From NCBI GenBank assembly GCA_022821585.1, contig JAJEDI010000074.1, forward strand, positions 1 through 51,819: a stretch of DNA of 51,819 nt, in the 5' to 3' direction. The translations under genes were made by a program, and so were the position numbers. The DNA comes from Caldilineaceae bacterium. Its GTDB lineage: Bacteria > Chloroflexota > Anaerolineae > Caldilineales > Caldilineaceae. Positions 34,586 to 44,582 of this stretch are shown here, one piece after another (the stretch's first letter is position 1; each line of letters opens with the position of its first letter). The notes under the pieces are model-generated. The model saw only the letters and a program-made list of their open reading frames with translations, was not told the DNA's origin and did no database searches.

Positions 34586-37500
34586 CTATGAGCCGTCCGC
34601 CTCCTGTGGTTGTGTCTGCCAGGCGAGGCGATTCTGCAGCAAAGACCTGGCAGCAAGCTGCAGGTCGGAATCGCCCAGGCCTCCTATCAGCGCGAAGACA
34701 CAGGCGTAAGCAACCAAACCGGGCAGGATGGCCAGCCATTTATTGACGCCAATTGCAGACAGGCCGTAAAGAAGAAATCCCATTGCGACTGCCGAGACCA
34801 GTGGGCGCCAGACCATATCCGGCCAAGGCGTTGGGCCGACACTGCGGTGGACACGGCGAGCAAAGAGGAGCAGCAGGCAGATTTCGCTCAGGATGGTCAC
34901 GACGGCGGCGCCGATGAAACTGAATACGGGAATCAGAAGTAGATTGCCGATCAGATTAAATGCGACGCCAAAGGCGAATGCCTTGGTCAAATAGCGTTGC
35001 TGGTCGGCGGCAATGAGGACGTACTGGGTCACGCTGTTTACGAAGCCGATTGGGATGCTCCAGATGATCACCTGGAGGGCTAAGACGGAGCCGCTTCTGG
35101 TAGGCAGCGCGCCGCAGTCGAAGGTCCCGATTATTTCCCCCAAGACCTGGCAGACACGGCCCGAAATCACGGCAACTTCATCTGAGGCACGGGCGAATTG
35201 GACTCCTCCGAGGAGAAAAATCAGAGGCTCAGCCAACATGGCAACGGCAACGGCCAGCGGCAGGCTTACTATCAATAAGAGGCGTACGCTAAGCGAGTAG
35301 GATCGAAGGAGAGCCGCTCCTTGCTGCTTCGCCAGCCGACTCATCAAAGGGAAGATGGCAAGTGTGAAGGTACTGGGGATGATGTTCAGACCGTCCAAGT
35401 ATTTTAAAGCGACGCTGTAGAGCCCCACACTGGCGGCGCCGACGAGGGGGCGAAGAATCCAGATGTCGATGCGCCAGAAGATTGTGGCCAGGAGGTGGTT
35501 GATCATAAGCGGGCCGCTCGTGGCAAGCATCGACTTCTGCAGGGCCCAGTCCCAGTTCCATTGGGGCTTAAACAGCGTTGAGCGAACAAGCCAGCTGAGC
35601 CAGATGAGCTGAACGGCGTTTACGACCAGCGCCACCCAGGCCAGGCCGACGATGCCCCATCCGAGCAGCAGGACAAGGGCACCCAGGGTTACCTGGAGCA
35701 GCGCCATGGCGATGCCGAGCCCGGCGGTGTATTCCATTTTTTCGAAGGCGTTGAACAGACTGCTGAAGGCATCGGACCAGTTGGCAACCAACATCACAAG
35801 CGCGAAGACGGCGACTGATTGTATTTCTACAAGGCCGATGGGAGCCGGCACGTCCCGGGTTGTTTCCACTCCTGACCAGCTTGTCGTCATTGACAGAAAT
35901 GAAGTCCACAGGTTGGCCAAGGACTGGGCCCAATTGGATGCCGCGCCCACCGAAGAGGTGATTTGGGAGCCACCGACTGCCAGTCCCATGAGAACGATGC
36001 TGACGGCCCACAGGAGAGTGCGAAGGGACAGTACATTTGTCAGATAAAGGCTTGACTTGCTCCTATCGGCCGCGACTTCGCGAGTAACCAGGGTCCCCAG
36101 GCCGTAGCGGCTCAAGATTTCGAAGATGCCGTATACGGCGATTACCCATGCATATTGTCCGGTCCCCTCCGGCCCCAGCAGGCGCACGTAGAGCATTGCG
36201 AAGACGAAGTAGATTACTCTGTTGGCCAAGTTAAGGCCCATGGGGACGACCGAATTCTTGGCGACGGTACGGGCTTCGCCGGCGGTTGCTTCCGGGCGGT
36301 AGAATCGGCCCCACGCCCACCACAACAAGAGCAGCAAAGAAAGCATTGCCGCCAAGAAGGTGACATAGAGGCCGAGTTTGAAGCTCATGGGGCTGTAGGT
36401 GAAGCGGACGGTCCACTGGCCGCTATGAGGCAGATAGACGGTGCGGAATGCCGAATTTGCGCGGTGAATGGTCAGCTCTTGTTCGTCGTTCTCGTCGCCG
36501 CCGAAGGGACGCAGGTATGCCTTCCAGCCGGGGAAGTAGGCGTCGGTGAGGACCAGCCAGCCTCTGTCGCTGAGGTTGACATCGACGAAGACGGTGTTAG
36601 CCGTGTAACGGCTGATTGACGTGTCTGCAGTCTGCGGGCTGGAGGGGACGAGAGCCTCGGCCGACGAGGGGGCCTCCTCAATGAATACGGTTCTGCGCAG
36701 GTCGGCATCGAGGAGCGGCTGCTCCGGGGAGGGGAGGACGACGGCTTCGGTTGCAATGAAAGCGCGGGGGAAAACCTCCAGGTTCTCGTATACACGCAGG
36801 GCGTCGTCTTCGTATACCTTCTGCCAGGTATTCGAATTGGGTACCACCAGCTCCGACAGGATGTATTTAACGCCGAGAAGGTCGAGCAGCGGACTTTCGA
36901 GTGCGGCAAAGGGATTGTGCCGGTTTGCCGAGTTTGCCGACGCGTAGATAGGTGCGATGCGGTTATAAAGCAGTTCGCCGCTCTGGTCGGCGATGCGGTT
37001 CAGCAGGTTTACGTACTGTTTTGGAATGATTGAGTCGTAGCCGCGGATGTCCTGCCAACCGTAATACATGCCGACATTGGCGTTGAAGGTCTTGCTGCCG
37101 GGATTGTCGAAAGTTGTAAATCGGAAAGGGGCGTAGCGGATTTCGCTGCCTTGGCCGGTGCTCTCCTTTTGATTAATGAACTGCACAACCGGCGGCACAT
37201 TTCTCAGAGGTGATAGCCCCTGGTCAGCTGCGGGGTTGAAGTAGCCATGGACTGCGAAGAGATCGAGAGCGAGGAGGGCGACGAATGAATAGGGAAGCAG
37301 GCTGGCGAGACGCGCCCATGTCGTCGCGTTTCCGGGGGCGCCGTCTGATTCCTGATCTCGCCCGTCAGCCTTGTGAGCAGTTCTGGTAATCCACCAAAGG
37401 AGCAGCCCACTCACGAGGGCAAAGGCGCCGAAACGGGCGATGCCGACACTTTGGTATCCCCAAAACATGCGCCCGTCGGCAAAGGCGGCCTGTGCCAGAT

Positions 37501-39172
37501 CGGATGCTTCCACGGCCCGCTGCGCCAGGTTTATGAACGGCGTGGGAACCATGTAGCTGGCGGCGACTACGAGGAGTGCGATCAGACCCGCGACGGACGT
37601 AGGGAATGCGAGAAGGGCAGCTAACCACTTCAGCCGGACGTGGAGTCGTCCAAACGAAAAGAGTCGCTTTTCGCCGGCATTCGAGCGGAATGAGAGGGCC
37701 TGTTCCAATCCGAGGCCGCCCAATAGCGCCATGGCGAGGGTGAAGGGAAATACCCATCTGAAGGGGCTGTGAAGCTGGTCCCAGCCGGGGAGGCCGTAGA
37801 AGAGGAGTGCGTAGAGGGGCGTGCCGAATGCGAAGAGCAGGGAGACCAGCGCCAGCGCGGCGAATAGCAGGACGGGCACGCGCAGGTGCCTGTGTGCAGT
37901 GTGCGGCTGCTCGCCGCCTGCACGGAATACCGTTTGGGCAAGCGGGACACCGACCGCGAGCGCGGCCAGCAGCCACGTACTGACGCCCAGGTAGCTGCCG
38001 CCTTCCACATAGTTCTTGATGCCCCAGAAGATGGTGTTGCTGGGCTCTCCCAGCCAGTTCAAGGTCGCCGGCTGCCATCGGAGAGCCCAGAGGTCGAACC
38101 AGTGGTGATGGCTGGGATTGCCGAAGATGTCGGGCAGGAAGAAAGTAAGGATATGGCGGTCCGGCCAAGCCCATCCTACGATTTGCCGGTAGGACGCGGA
38201 GCCTTCACGGAAGTTCTGCTGCACCAGCTCATACAGCGGCAGAAGCTGGACTGCACCTGCGGCAAGGCCTAAGAGCGGGATCAGGAGAATCCAGGCAGCG
38301 ATTCTGGCCAGTGCCTGCAAAATGTGCCTGTCGTTGCTTTCGCGGCGGGGTTGGTCAGGGGTCGTATTCTGCGCTGTGTGGTCGCCGGTAGCGTTGTGGA
38401 GTTTTCGCCATGCTACGAGAAGCCGCACAATGGAATATGTGCCCGCCACGAGCAGCGTGTAGTAGAGGAACTCGGGGTGGCCGGCAAGCACGACCATACC
38501 GACCACGCCCACACCGGTCACCACATAGGGTATGGGGCGAAATCCGGAGGTTCCCTTTTCTTCCTGCTTTTGAATCACCTTTTCAATTGTCGCCAACAGC
38601 AGCGGCAGCCAGGAGGCTGCGGCGATGACCATGGTGAAGACGACGCTGACCACCATGAAACCGCTGAACTGAAAGGCGACGCCACTGAAGAGGGAGGCCA
38701 CCGGCCTCAGCTTGAGGACGCGGGCGAGCAGGTAGGCGTTGGCGCCAGCGATGGCCAGTTGGATTGCGGTGAACCAACCGAAGGCAAATTCGATTGGCAG
38801 TACGTAGAAGAGTGCGCTGAGGGGATAGGCTGAGCTGGCCTGACCGGCGGCGAAGAAAGGTGCGCCGGTAAACAGCTGCGGGTTCCAGAGGGGAAGCTCA
38901 CCTTGCCGCAGAGTTCGGCGCACGTGCAGTTTCCAAACTGCGTTTTCCAGGACAAGGTCACTGAGCAGCTCATTGTGCGGCGCGACATTGGGCTGCAGTG
39001 ATTGCCAGGGCTCGAACCGATATAGGTTGTCATAGGGCAGCAGCGTTTTGCCGGTGAACAGAACCGGGCCGAACCAAATAAGCGGAAGGACAGTCAGTAC
39101 GGCGAGTGCGAGCAGGTCGGGACGGAAACGTCGTAGCCGTTGCATTACGTTGGCGAGGCGAAGTCGCGGCAT
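34586..39172 (-). CDS. YfhO-like glycosyltransferase fused to a polysaccharide flippase
   Basis: This is a single uninterrupted frame of 1528 residues. Residues 1 to about 950 resemble YfhO-type GT-C membrane enzymes: the first outside loop holds GKTLLPYDNLYRFEPW with D48 as a likely catalytic acid. Many membrane spans follow, with LHSPFRWVFPFTLAMALLGG near 467 and an extracytoplasmic beta region (RAFIATEAVVLPSPEQPLL, VFVDVNLSDRGWLVLTDAYFPGWKAYL) ending in the span LGLYVTFLAAMLSLLLLLWW. Residues about 975 to 1528 are a MOP-superfamily flippase (NLANRVIYFVFAMLYVRLLGPEGTGQYAWVIAVYGIFEIL). The ATG directly abuts the stop of the GT2 gene. In Bacillus-type systems these activities are separate proteins; the fusion is unusual. 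Confidence 0.82.
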   Translation of the reverse strand: MPRLRLANVMQRLRRFRPDLLALAVLTVLPLIWFGPVLFTGKTLLPYDNLYRFEPWQSLQPNVAPHNELLSDLVLENAVWKLHVRRTLRQGELPLWNPQLFTGAPFFAAGQASSAYPLSALFYVLPIEFAFGWFTAIQLAIAGANAYLLARVLKLRPVASLFSGVAFQFSGFMVVSVVFTMVIAAASWLPLLLATIEKVIQKQEEKGTSGFRPIPYVVTGVGVVGMVVLAGHPEFLYYTLLVAGTYSIVRLLVAWRKLHNATGDHTAQNTTPDQPRRESNDRHILQALARIAAWILLIPLLGLAAGAVQLLPLYELVQQNFREGSASYRQIVGWAWPDRHILTFFLPDIFGNPSHHHWFDLWALRWQPATLNWLGEPSNTIFWGIKNYVEGGSYLGVSTWLLAALAVGVPLAQTVFRAGGEQPHTAHRHLRVPVLLFAALALVSLLFAFGTPLYALLFYGLPGWDQLHSPFRWVFPFTLAMALLGGLGLEQALSFRSNAGEKRLFSFGRLHVRLKWLAALLAFPTSVAGLIALLVVAASYMVPTPFINLAQRAVEASDLAQAAFADGRMFWGYQSVGIARFGAFALVSGLLLWWITRTAHKADGRDQESDGAPGNATTWARLASLLPYSFVALLALDLFAVHGYFNPAADQGLSPLRNVPPVVQFINQKESTGQGSEIRYAPFRFTTFDNPGSKTFNANVGMYYGWQDIRGYDSIIPKQYVNLLNRIADQSGELLYNRIAPIYASANSANRHNPFAALESPLLDLLGVKYILSELVVPNSNTWQKVYEDDALRVYENLEVFPRAFIATEAVVLPSPEQPLLDADLRRTVFIEEAPSSAEALVPSSPQTADTSISRYTANTVFVDVNLSDRGWLVLTDAYFPGWKAYLRPFGGDENDEQELTIHRANSAFRTVYLPHSGQWTVRFTYSPMSFKLGLYVTFLAAMLSLLLLLWWAWGRFYRPEATAGEARTVAKNSVVPMGLNLANRVIYFVFAMLYVRLLGPEGTGQYAWVIAVYGIFEILSRYGLGTLVTREVAADRSKSSLYLTNVLSLRTLLWAVSIVLMGLAVGGSQITSSVGAASNWAQSLANLWTSFLSMTTSWSGVETTRDVPAPIGLVEIQSVAVFALVMLVANWSDAFSSLFNAFEKMEYTAGLGIAMALLQVTLGALVLLLGWGIVGLAWVALVVNAVQLIWLSWLVRSTLFKPQWNWDWALQKSMLATSGPLMINHLLATIFWRIDIWILRPLVGAASVGLYSVALKYLDGLNIIPSTFTLAIFPLMSRLAKQQGAALLRSYSLSVRLLLIVSLPLAVAVAMLAEPLIFLLGGVQFARASDEVAVISGRVCQVLGEIIGTFDCGALPTRSGSVLALQVIIWSIPIGFVNSVTQYVLIAADQQRYLTKAFAFGVAFNLIGNLLLIPVFSFIGAAVVTILSEICLLLLFARRVHRSVGPTPWPDMVWRPLVSAVAMGFLLYGLSAIGVNKWLAILPGLVAYACVFALIGGLGDSDLQLAARSLLQNRLAWQTQPQEADGS

Positions 39173-40129
39173 CTAACGGTGCGGGGCAGGCCGGCCGCTG
39201 CTCATGACTGGGCGGGGCTGAGTCATAGGTTCTCTGGCGCCCGAGACGCGCTTGCGATGCCTCCAGAGAAGCTCCCACACGCGCCAGACTGACTCCAATT
39301 TGACTGATACATTCATTTTACTCTGGCCGACGCGACGATCTTCAAAATGAATGGGAAGTTCGATGATGTGGAAGCCAAGTTTCTCGCTGAGATAGGCCAT
39401 TTCGACCTGGAAAATATAGCCGTTGCTTCTGATCGTGTGCAGCCCGATGTCCTGAAGGGCGCTGCGCTGCCAAAGCTTGAAACCGGCGGTCATATCACGT
39501 ACTCGAATCTTCAAGATAGTGCGGCAGTAGATGTTGGCCCACTTACTGAGGAGACTTCGCCACCAGCTCCAGGTCTCATCCAGGGTGCCGCCAGGTACAT
39601 AACGGCTGCCGATGACAACGTCCATGCCTGTGGCAAAAACCACGCCGAGCATCTGCAAAATGTAGGTCGGGCTATGGCTGAAGTCTGCATCCATCTGTAC
39701 AACGAAATCTGCCCCGTCGGACAGGGCTCGTTGGAATCCGGCTACGTAGGCCGTGCCGAGTCCGCCCTTCTGCGGGCGATGAATGACCGATATTTGTGTG
39801 TGGACCTGGTTGTAGCGCAGTGCGAGGTTGTCGGCAAGGGCGCCCGTGCCGTCAGGAGAGTCGTCATCAACTATCACCAGACGCAGGTTTTTCAGCGGCA
39901 AGGAGAACAGGTCATCGACCAATTCCTCCAAATTGTCGGCCTCGTTGTAGGTAGGAACCACGACGGCAATCGCTGCAAGCCACCAGTTGGAGGGATCCAA
40001 GTTCAGAGCTCCGGCGTCGGGAAGATCCTTTCCATGTTCCTGATGCGGAACCTCCTGGAGTTCAGCGGAAGACAAATCGGAGTGGGGATGCCGGGCATGC
40101 GGTTCAGGCCTGTTTGATAGACCGTTCAT
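39173..40129 (-). CDS. GT2 polyprenol-phosphate sugar synthase (DPM1/CsbB-like)
   Basis: The cytoplasmic enzyme transfers a sugar from a nucleotide donor to polyprenyl phosphate. The 318-residue product has [20 protein letters not shown], the nucleotide-binding [14 protein letters not shown], the catalytic/metal motif [20 protein letters not shown] and the [11 protein letters not shown] segment, all of the DPM1 (dolichol-phosphate-mannose synthase) type. It lacks the two C-terminal membrane helices of CsbB. The first 50 residues are a non-conserved tail, so a later start cannot be excluded. Its stop directly touches the start of the YfhO-flippase gene, strong evidence for joint function as donor synthase. 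Confidence 0.92.
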   Translation of the reverse strand: MNGLSNRPEPHARHPHSDLSSAELQEVPHQEHGKDLPDAGALNLDPSNWWLAAIAVVVPTYNEADNLEELVDDLFSLPLKNLRLVIVDDDSPDGTGALADNLALRYNQVHTQISVIHRPQKGGLGTAYVAGFQRALSDGADFVVQMDADFSHSPTYILQMLGVVFATGMDVVIGSRYVPGGTLDETWSWWRSLLSKWANIYCRTILKIRVRDMTAGFKLWQRSALQDIGLHTIRSNGYIFQVEMAYLSEKLGFHIIELPIHFEDRRVGQSKMNVSVKLESVWRVWELLWRHRKRVSGAREPMTQPRPVMSSGRPAPHR

Positions 40130-40244
40130 ATTGCTTTTGGAGTAAAGTGACTGGTGACGGCACGATTACTCTACGTATGTAGAACAGCAGACATTCGTGC
40201 CCAATGGGAAGGCAAGAAGGACGACTTCCATTAGAACACAACTA

Positions 40245-40273
40245 TTGTCAATCCGCCACAACATCGCTATACT
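40245..40273 (+). promoter_or_regulatory. Strong sigma-70-type promoter for the SH3 lipoprotein gene
   Basis: TTGTCA (40245-40250) and TATACT (40268-40273) with exactly 17 bases between. Transcription would begin near 40280, leaving a leader of about 120 bases that contains two short ORFs. Confidence 0.7.
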
Positions 40274-40306
40274 GAAGGTCGCAAAAATGAGGTTTTCATA
40301 GGAGAA

Positions 40307-40384
40307 ATGTTCGGCGGCCAGTACCGGGCCGCCGAAAACTTCCCCACCCGACTTCGGCAGCCGAGAGAGATGCAGGATTCATGA
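40307..40384 (+). CDS. Possible 25-residue leader ORF
   Basis: ATG with AGGAGAA directly upstream, encoding a 25-residue peptide (MFGGQYRAAENF...). Its stop overlaps the ATG of a second tiny ORF (40381-40410, nine residues), which in turn overlaps the start of the lipoprotein gene at 40403. The good ribosome site and the overlapping chain suggest translational coupling, because the main start itself has no proper ribosome site. Peptide function unknown. Confidence 0.4.
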   Translation: MFGGQYRAAENFPTRLRQPREMQDS

Positions 40385-40402
40385 ACAGAGGCGAATCCAA
40401 GG

Positions 40403-41536
40403 ATGATTAACGCCGAGAGGTTACCAAGCAGATCGGGCCAATTGCTACAGACAAGATCGTGGTGTGTTAGCAGGCGGCAAAGAGTGGGACTGACGTGCGT
40501 TTTTCTGGGACTTTGCCTGGCCGCGCTCGCCGCGTGCGCGCCGATACCTGCTGAGGACCCCAACCTGGCCGTGGAGCAGACCACCGCGGCGGATGAAGAG
40601 GAGAGCTACTTGCCTCCTGGTGTCGTGCCTTTGGAGAGAGTCAACGGGAGCATCGTCTCGCAAGGATCTGAAGGGGACGTAGAAGCGCCAAGTGAAAGTG
40701 TTGCGCCTGCAATTCTGACGGTCCGTCGACCCAGGGCCAATATCCGAAGCGGACCAAGTATCGATTTTCCCGTTGTAGCCAGAGCGGTGGAAGGAGATAC
40801 CTTTACCACTACGGGCCGGACGGCCGACGGGTGGTGGCGCGTCTGCTGTTTCGACAACGCCGATGAAGGCGAAGTTGAGACAACCCAGACCGCCTGGATG
40901 TCCCAAATTGTGGTGACGCCCGACGAGGCCGCTGATTCCCTACCCAGTCTGATCCCGCTTTTCCCTGAGGACCTTGCGGCCTCCTGGAATGTTCACTATG
41001 AATGCGGCTCACGACGCTGCGCCGTGAATGAGTGCGCCGCGGTATCGAAAACGGAGATACACAATAATCGAGATCTTCGCTGGTTAGCGATCAATCGAAT
41101 CGTGACCTGGGAGGAGTCGTGCGGAGAAGATTCGACGTGGCCACACCAGATTGACCGGCTAGAGGGAACGGAGCGCTATCCCAACTCGACTGGTCTGTTC
41201 TTCTTCAACTACTGGCTCGGGCCCCGACCCGGTATTGCCAATGCGTTGTTCCACTTGGAAACGGGAGAAGAGATTGAGGTCTGGTGCAGCGATGAACAGG
41301 TGGCCGAAGTTGCGGAGGAGAGCGGGTGGACTACGGTCTACAATGGTCTGACCTGCCATGACGTCCGGACCGGAATGCTCGTTTCGATGCAATACACGAA
41401 GCGGTGGTTCTTCACCGGCGAATTTGAAGGTGACAAGTACGACCGGGCCTATTTCGGTGATTTCGAAGTTTATAGGGTGACGCTGGACCAGACGAACGCG
41501 CTGCTGGCGATAGTCAATGCAAGGGCAGGCGAGTAA
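40403..41536 (+). CDS. Lipoprotein with bacterial SH3 domain
   Basis: A 377-residue lipoprotein: signal segment VGLTCVFLGLCLAALAAC with lipobox LAAC and lipidated C45. The N-terminal region before it is unusually long (27 residues). A bacterial SH3 domain lies at about 100-170 (LTVRRPRANIRSGPSIDFPVVARAVEGDTFTTTGRTADGWWRV, the N-x-R-x-G-P-S-x-x-x-x-V motif). The C-terminal 200 residues are not recognised and contain several cysteines (ECGSRRCAVNEC). SH3b domains often bind cell-wall peptides. The main ATG lacks a ribosome site and may depend on the upstream short ORFs. Confidence 0.8.
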   Translation: MINAERLPSRSGQLLQTRSWCVSRRQRVGLTCVFLGLCLAALAACAPIPAEDPNLAVEQTTAADEEESYLPPGVVPLERVNGSIVSQGSEGDVEAPSESVAPAILTVRRPRANIRSGPSIDFPVVARAVEGDTFTTTGRTADGWWRVCCFDNADEGEVETTQTAWMSQIVVTPDEAADSLPSLIPLFPEDLAASWNVHYECGSRRCAVNECAAVSKTEIHNNRDLRWLAINRIVTWEESCGEDSTWPHQIDRLEGTERYPNSTGLFFFNYWLGPRPGIANALFHLETGEEIEVWCSDEQVAEVAEESGWTTVYNGLTCHDVRTGMLVSMQYTKRWFFTGEFEGDKYDRAYFGDFEVYRVTLDQTNALLAIVNARAGE

Positions 41537-41577
41537 CTGGATCTGGCGTACCGACCTTAATCAAAAGGACCCCACGC

Positions 41578-41610
41578 AAAAAATGACCCGGCCCGCGCCG
41601 GGTCTTGCTG
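41578..41610. terminator. Bidirectional intrinsic terminator
   Basis: GACCCGGC (41585-41592) and GCCGGGTC (41597-41604) form a perfect 8-bp stem with loop CCGC. On the minus strand the stem is followed by ATTTTTT, a good intrinsic terminator for trmFO. On the plus strand it is followed by TTGCTGTTTCTT, which can end the lipoprotein transcript. Confidence 0.85.
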
Positions 41611-41635
41611 TTTCTTGCTTCCTTAACGGTTCTAC

Positions 41636-42982
41636 CTAGTAAGAGACGGGACTGAATCCCTTCTGCACAAGACAGCCTTCCAGTGCTCGTTTCGCTCTTT
41701 CGGCGTAGGCGGCGTATCGTTGACGCTTGTTGCGGACGCGTTCCGGGAGTGGGGGGAGCAGCCCCATGTTTGCCTTCATGGGTTGAAAATCGTCAGCCGA
41801 GGCGTGTGTTATGTAGTGGAAGAGGGCCCCAGACATGGCGGCGCGGGGCAGCTGGAGAGGGGGCTCGTCAGACAGCAGGCGGGCCATATTGATCCCTGCC
41901 AGGAGACCCCCCAGCGCGCTGCCGACATACCCTTCGGTGCCGGTAATCTGGCCAGCGAAGAAGAGGTCGTCTCTTTCTTTGAATTGAAGCGTCGGTCGCA
42001 GAAGTGTCGGGCTGTTGATGAATGTATTGCGATGCATTTGTCCGAGACGCACGAACTCGGCATCCTGAAGGCCTGGAATCATTCGCAGTACGTCAGCTTG
42101 CGCGCCCCATTTCACGTTTGTCTGGAAGCCGACAAGATTGTACAGGGTACCGGCGACGTTGTCCTGCCGAAGTTGGACAACGGCGAAAGGACGCTGACCT
42201 GTTTTGGGGTCGCGCAGCCCGACCGGCCGCATTGGCCCATAAGCAAGGGCGTCCTTACCTCGCTGCGCAAGCGCCTCGATCGGCATACAGCCTTCGAAGT
42301 AGCGCTCGAGCTCCTTGTCTGCGCCAGACAGTTCCAGCTTGGGAGCGTCAAGCAGGGCGTCGACAAATGCCTCGTACTCGGTCTGATTCAGGGGGCAGTT
42401 GAGGTAATCGCCATCGTCGGTCCCTTCGGAGCCGGCCTTGTCCCAGCGATTACGACGAAAGGCGATGGATGTGTCTATGCTCTCGGCCGAGACGATGGGG
42501 GCCATGGCGTCGTAAAAGTAGAGGTAGGGGCCGGTGAGGGACTGGACGGCGCGGGTCAAGGCGTCGCTGGTCAGCGGGCCGGTGGCCAAAATCGTAGGGC
42601 CGTTGGGAATGGCCGTCACTTCCTGGCGGAGTAACTCAATCTTGGGGTTTGAGGCAATGCTGCTGGTGATCTCCTGCGCGAACTCGTCACGTCCGACGGC
42701 GAGGGCCTGTCCGGCGGGCAGAGCGTGTTTGAATGCAGTGCGGATTACGAAGCTGCCCATGTGCAGCATTTCGTTCTTGAGAATGCCCAGGGCCCGGTCA
42801 GGCAGTGTGCTGCCCATGGAATTTGAGCAGACCAATTCAGCCAACCGGTCGGTGACATGGGCAGGGGTTTGCCGCACCGGACGCATCTCATAAAGGCGGA
42901 CGGAGAATCCACGTTGCGCCAGCTGCCAGGCGGCTTCGGTACCTGCGAGTCCACCCCCCACAACTGTAACTGTCTTGCCCAT
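41636..42982 (-). CDS. trmFO: tRNA m5U54 methyltransferase TrmFO (folate-dependent)
   Basis: The FAD enzyme methylates U54 in the T-loop of tRNA using methylene-THF. The 448-residue product has the N-terminal FAD motif [16 protein letters not shown] (8-23), then [22 protein letters not shown], the cysteine region [38 protein letters not shown] and [21 protein letters not shown]. These blocks are diagnostic. The gene is followed by a strong terminator and diverges from the phosphorylase gene. Confidence 0.97.
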   Translation of the reverse strand: MGKTVTVVGGGLAGTEAAWQLAQRGFSVRLYEMRPVRQTPAHVTDRLAELVCSNSMGSTLPDRALGILKNEMLHMGSFVIRTAFKHALPAGQALAVGRDEFAQEITSSIASNPKIELLRQEVTAIPNGPTILATGPLTSDALTRAVQSLTGPYLYFYDAMAPIVSAESIDTSIAFRRNRWDKAGSEGTDDGDYLNCPLNQTEYEAFVDALLDAPKLELSGADKELERYFEGCMPIEALAQRGKDALAYGPMRPVGLRDPKTGQRPFAVVQLRQDNVAGTLYNLVGFQTNVKWGAQADVLRMIPGLQDAEFVRLGQMHRNTFINSPTLLRPTLQFKERDDLFFAGQITGTEGYVGSALGGLLAGINMARLLSDEPPLQLPRAAMSGALFHYITHASADDFQPMKANMGLLPPLPERVRNKRQRYAAYAERAKRALEGCLVQKGFSPVSY

Positions 42983-43157
42983 ATTACGCTCAGGATGGAT
43001 AATGAAGCGCTGTTCAGATAGGGGGTGCCGCTGTATCTCTTAAGGCGGCCCCAGAGCGCACGGCTTGTGCGCGGCAAGAACGATAACGGAAGCTGCGACC
43101 CAATTGCAGCATCGTGCAAGTGTACCACCAACGCGCAAGGCGCCAAAGAATTTCACG

Positions 43158-44582
43158 ATGAATGTAGTCGACCTGATCACCAAGAAGCGGGACGGCGGCG
43201 AGCACAGTGCCGCTGAGTTGGAATTCCTGATGGAGGGGATCGTTCAGGGGACGATACCTGACTACCAGATTGCGGCCTGGGCGATGTCGGTCTACTTTCA
43301 AGGAATGACAGCGGCGGAGTCGACTGCGCTGACGCTGGCCATGGCGGCCAGCGGGGAGACGCTCGATCTGCGCGAGCTGGCCCGCTCGGACAAGCTGATC
43401 GTGGACAAACATTCCAGCGGCGGCGTCGGCGACAAAACCACGCTGACAGTTGGGCCCATCGCGGCGGCCTGCGGTTTACCGGTAGGCAAGATGAGCGGTC
43501 GGGGTCTCAGTTTTTCCGGGGGAACGATTGACAAGCTGGAGGGAATCCCCGGCTGGAGCGCCAGCCTGAGTACGGAACAGTTTCGGCGTCAGTTGAGGGA
43601 GGTAGGGCTGGTCGTGGCGGCCCAGACGGCCACGCTTGCCCCGGCTGACCGGCTCCTCTATGCGTTGCGGGATGTCACTGGCACGGTGCCCAGTTTGCCT
43701 CTCATTGCAGGAAGCATCATGAGCAAGAAGCTGGCCGCCGGGGCCGACGCCATCGTGCTGGATGTAAAGTGCGGGCAGGGGGCTTTCATGGAGTCGCTGG
43801 CGGAGGCGCGGGAGCTGGCCGAGCTGATGGTCTCGATCGGCAGAGGCGCCGGGCGCCGGGTGACGGCGCTGGTTACTGCGATGGACCAGCCATTGGGGCA
43901 TGCAGTCGGCAACAACCTTGAGGTTCAGGAGGCGATCGATACGCTAAGAGGGGGAGGCCCCCGTGACTTCCAGCAGTTGACGCAGGAAGTGGCAACTGAG
44001 ATGCTGCTGCTGGGCGACCCTGAACTTCACAGTGAACGGATGGCCGGGGGAGAAGAGAAGGGGCGCGATGGATCCAGGCGAAGAGTTCAGGAGGCTATCG
44101 ATTCCGGTGAAGCCTTTGACAAGTTCGTTCAGTTTGTGTCGGCCCAAGGAGGCGATGCGGCTGCTGTCGCAGGCCCTGGGCGGTTGGCCAGCGCCCCCGT
44201 GACAGTGGAACTGCGGGCGAAGGAGGACGCCGTTGTCACCGGCCTGGATGCGCGAGCGGTCGGCCTTGCCGTGGTAGCGCTTGGAGGCGGCCGGCAACGT
44301 AAGGGTGACGATATCGACCACCGCGTCGGCGTCGTCCTGAGCTCGAAAGTGGGTGACAGGGTTGCGAACGGGGATCTACTGTGCACGGTCCACGCGGGCG
44401 ACATGAATGCGGCCGATCTGGCGGCGGAACGTGTTTTGAACGCTTACAGTTTTGCCGGTATACACGGCCTTGATCCGGTCAGCCCGGAGGCGGGGATGGT
44501 TAGGGGGGCGGCGCGGGACGAGAGTGATGCAGGGGCCGAGGGACAGGAGCCGTCGATCGTGTTAGCCAGGATCACCAGTTGA
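43158..44582 (+). CDS. pdp: Pyrimidine-nucleoside (thymidine) phosphorylase
   Basis: The enzyme splits thymidine, uridine or deoxyuridine with phosphate. The 474-residue product begins [21 protein letters not shown], and has the phosphate-binding [13 protein letters not shown] (84-96), [21 protein letters not shown], and [23 protein letters not shown]. The C-terminal domain has [21 protein letters not shown]. The length is about 40 residues above typical Pdp, in line with extra residues near the C terminus. The ATG at 43158 is preferred to the upstream 43065 frame because the family starts there. The last 11 bases overlap the converging GT4 gene. Confidence 0.95.
   Translation: MNVVDLITKKRDGGEHSAAELEFLMEGIVQGTIPDYQIAAWAMSVYFQGMTAAESTALTLAMAASGETLDLRELARSDKLIVDKHSSGGVGDKTTLTVGPIAAACGLPVGKMSGRGLSFSGGTIDKLEGIPGWSASLSTEQFRRQLREVGLVVAAQTATLAPADRLLYALRDVTGTVPSLPLIAGSIMSKKLAAGADAIVLDVKCGQGAFMESLAEARELAELMVSIGRGAGRRVTALVTAMDQPLGHAVGNNLEVQEAIDTLRGGGPRDFQQLTQEVATEMLLLGDPELHSERMAGGEEKGRDGSRRRVQEAIDSGEAFDKFVQFVSAQGGDAAAVAGPGRLASAPVTVELRAKEDAVVTGLDARAVGLAVVALGGGRQRKGDDIDHRVGVVLSSKVGDRVANGDLLCTVHAGDMNAADLAAERVLNAYSFAGIHGLDPVSPEAGMVRGAARDESDAGAEGQEPSIVLARITS

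Noticed and set aside
34586..36240. Flippase as a separate gene starting at the internal ATG at 36241
   Set aside because: The upstream frame is open through the junction without a stop, and the ATG has no convincing ribosome site, so a fusion is the simpler reading.
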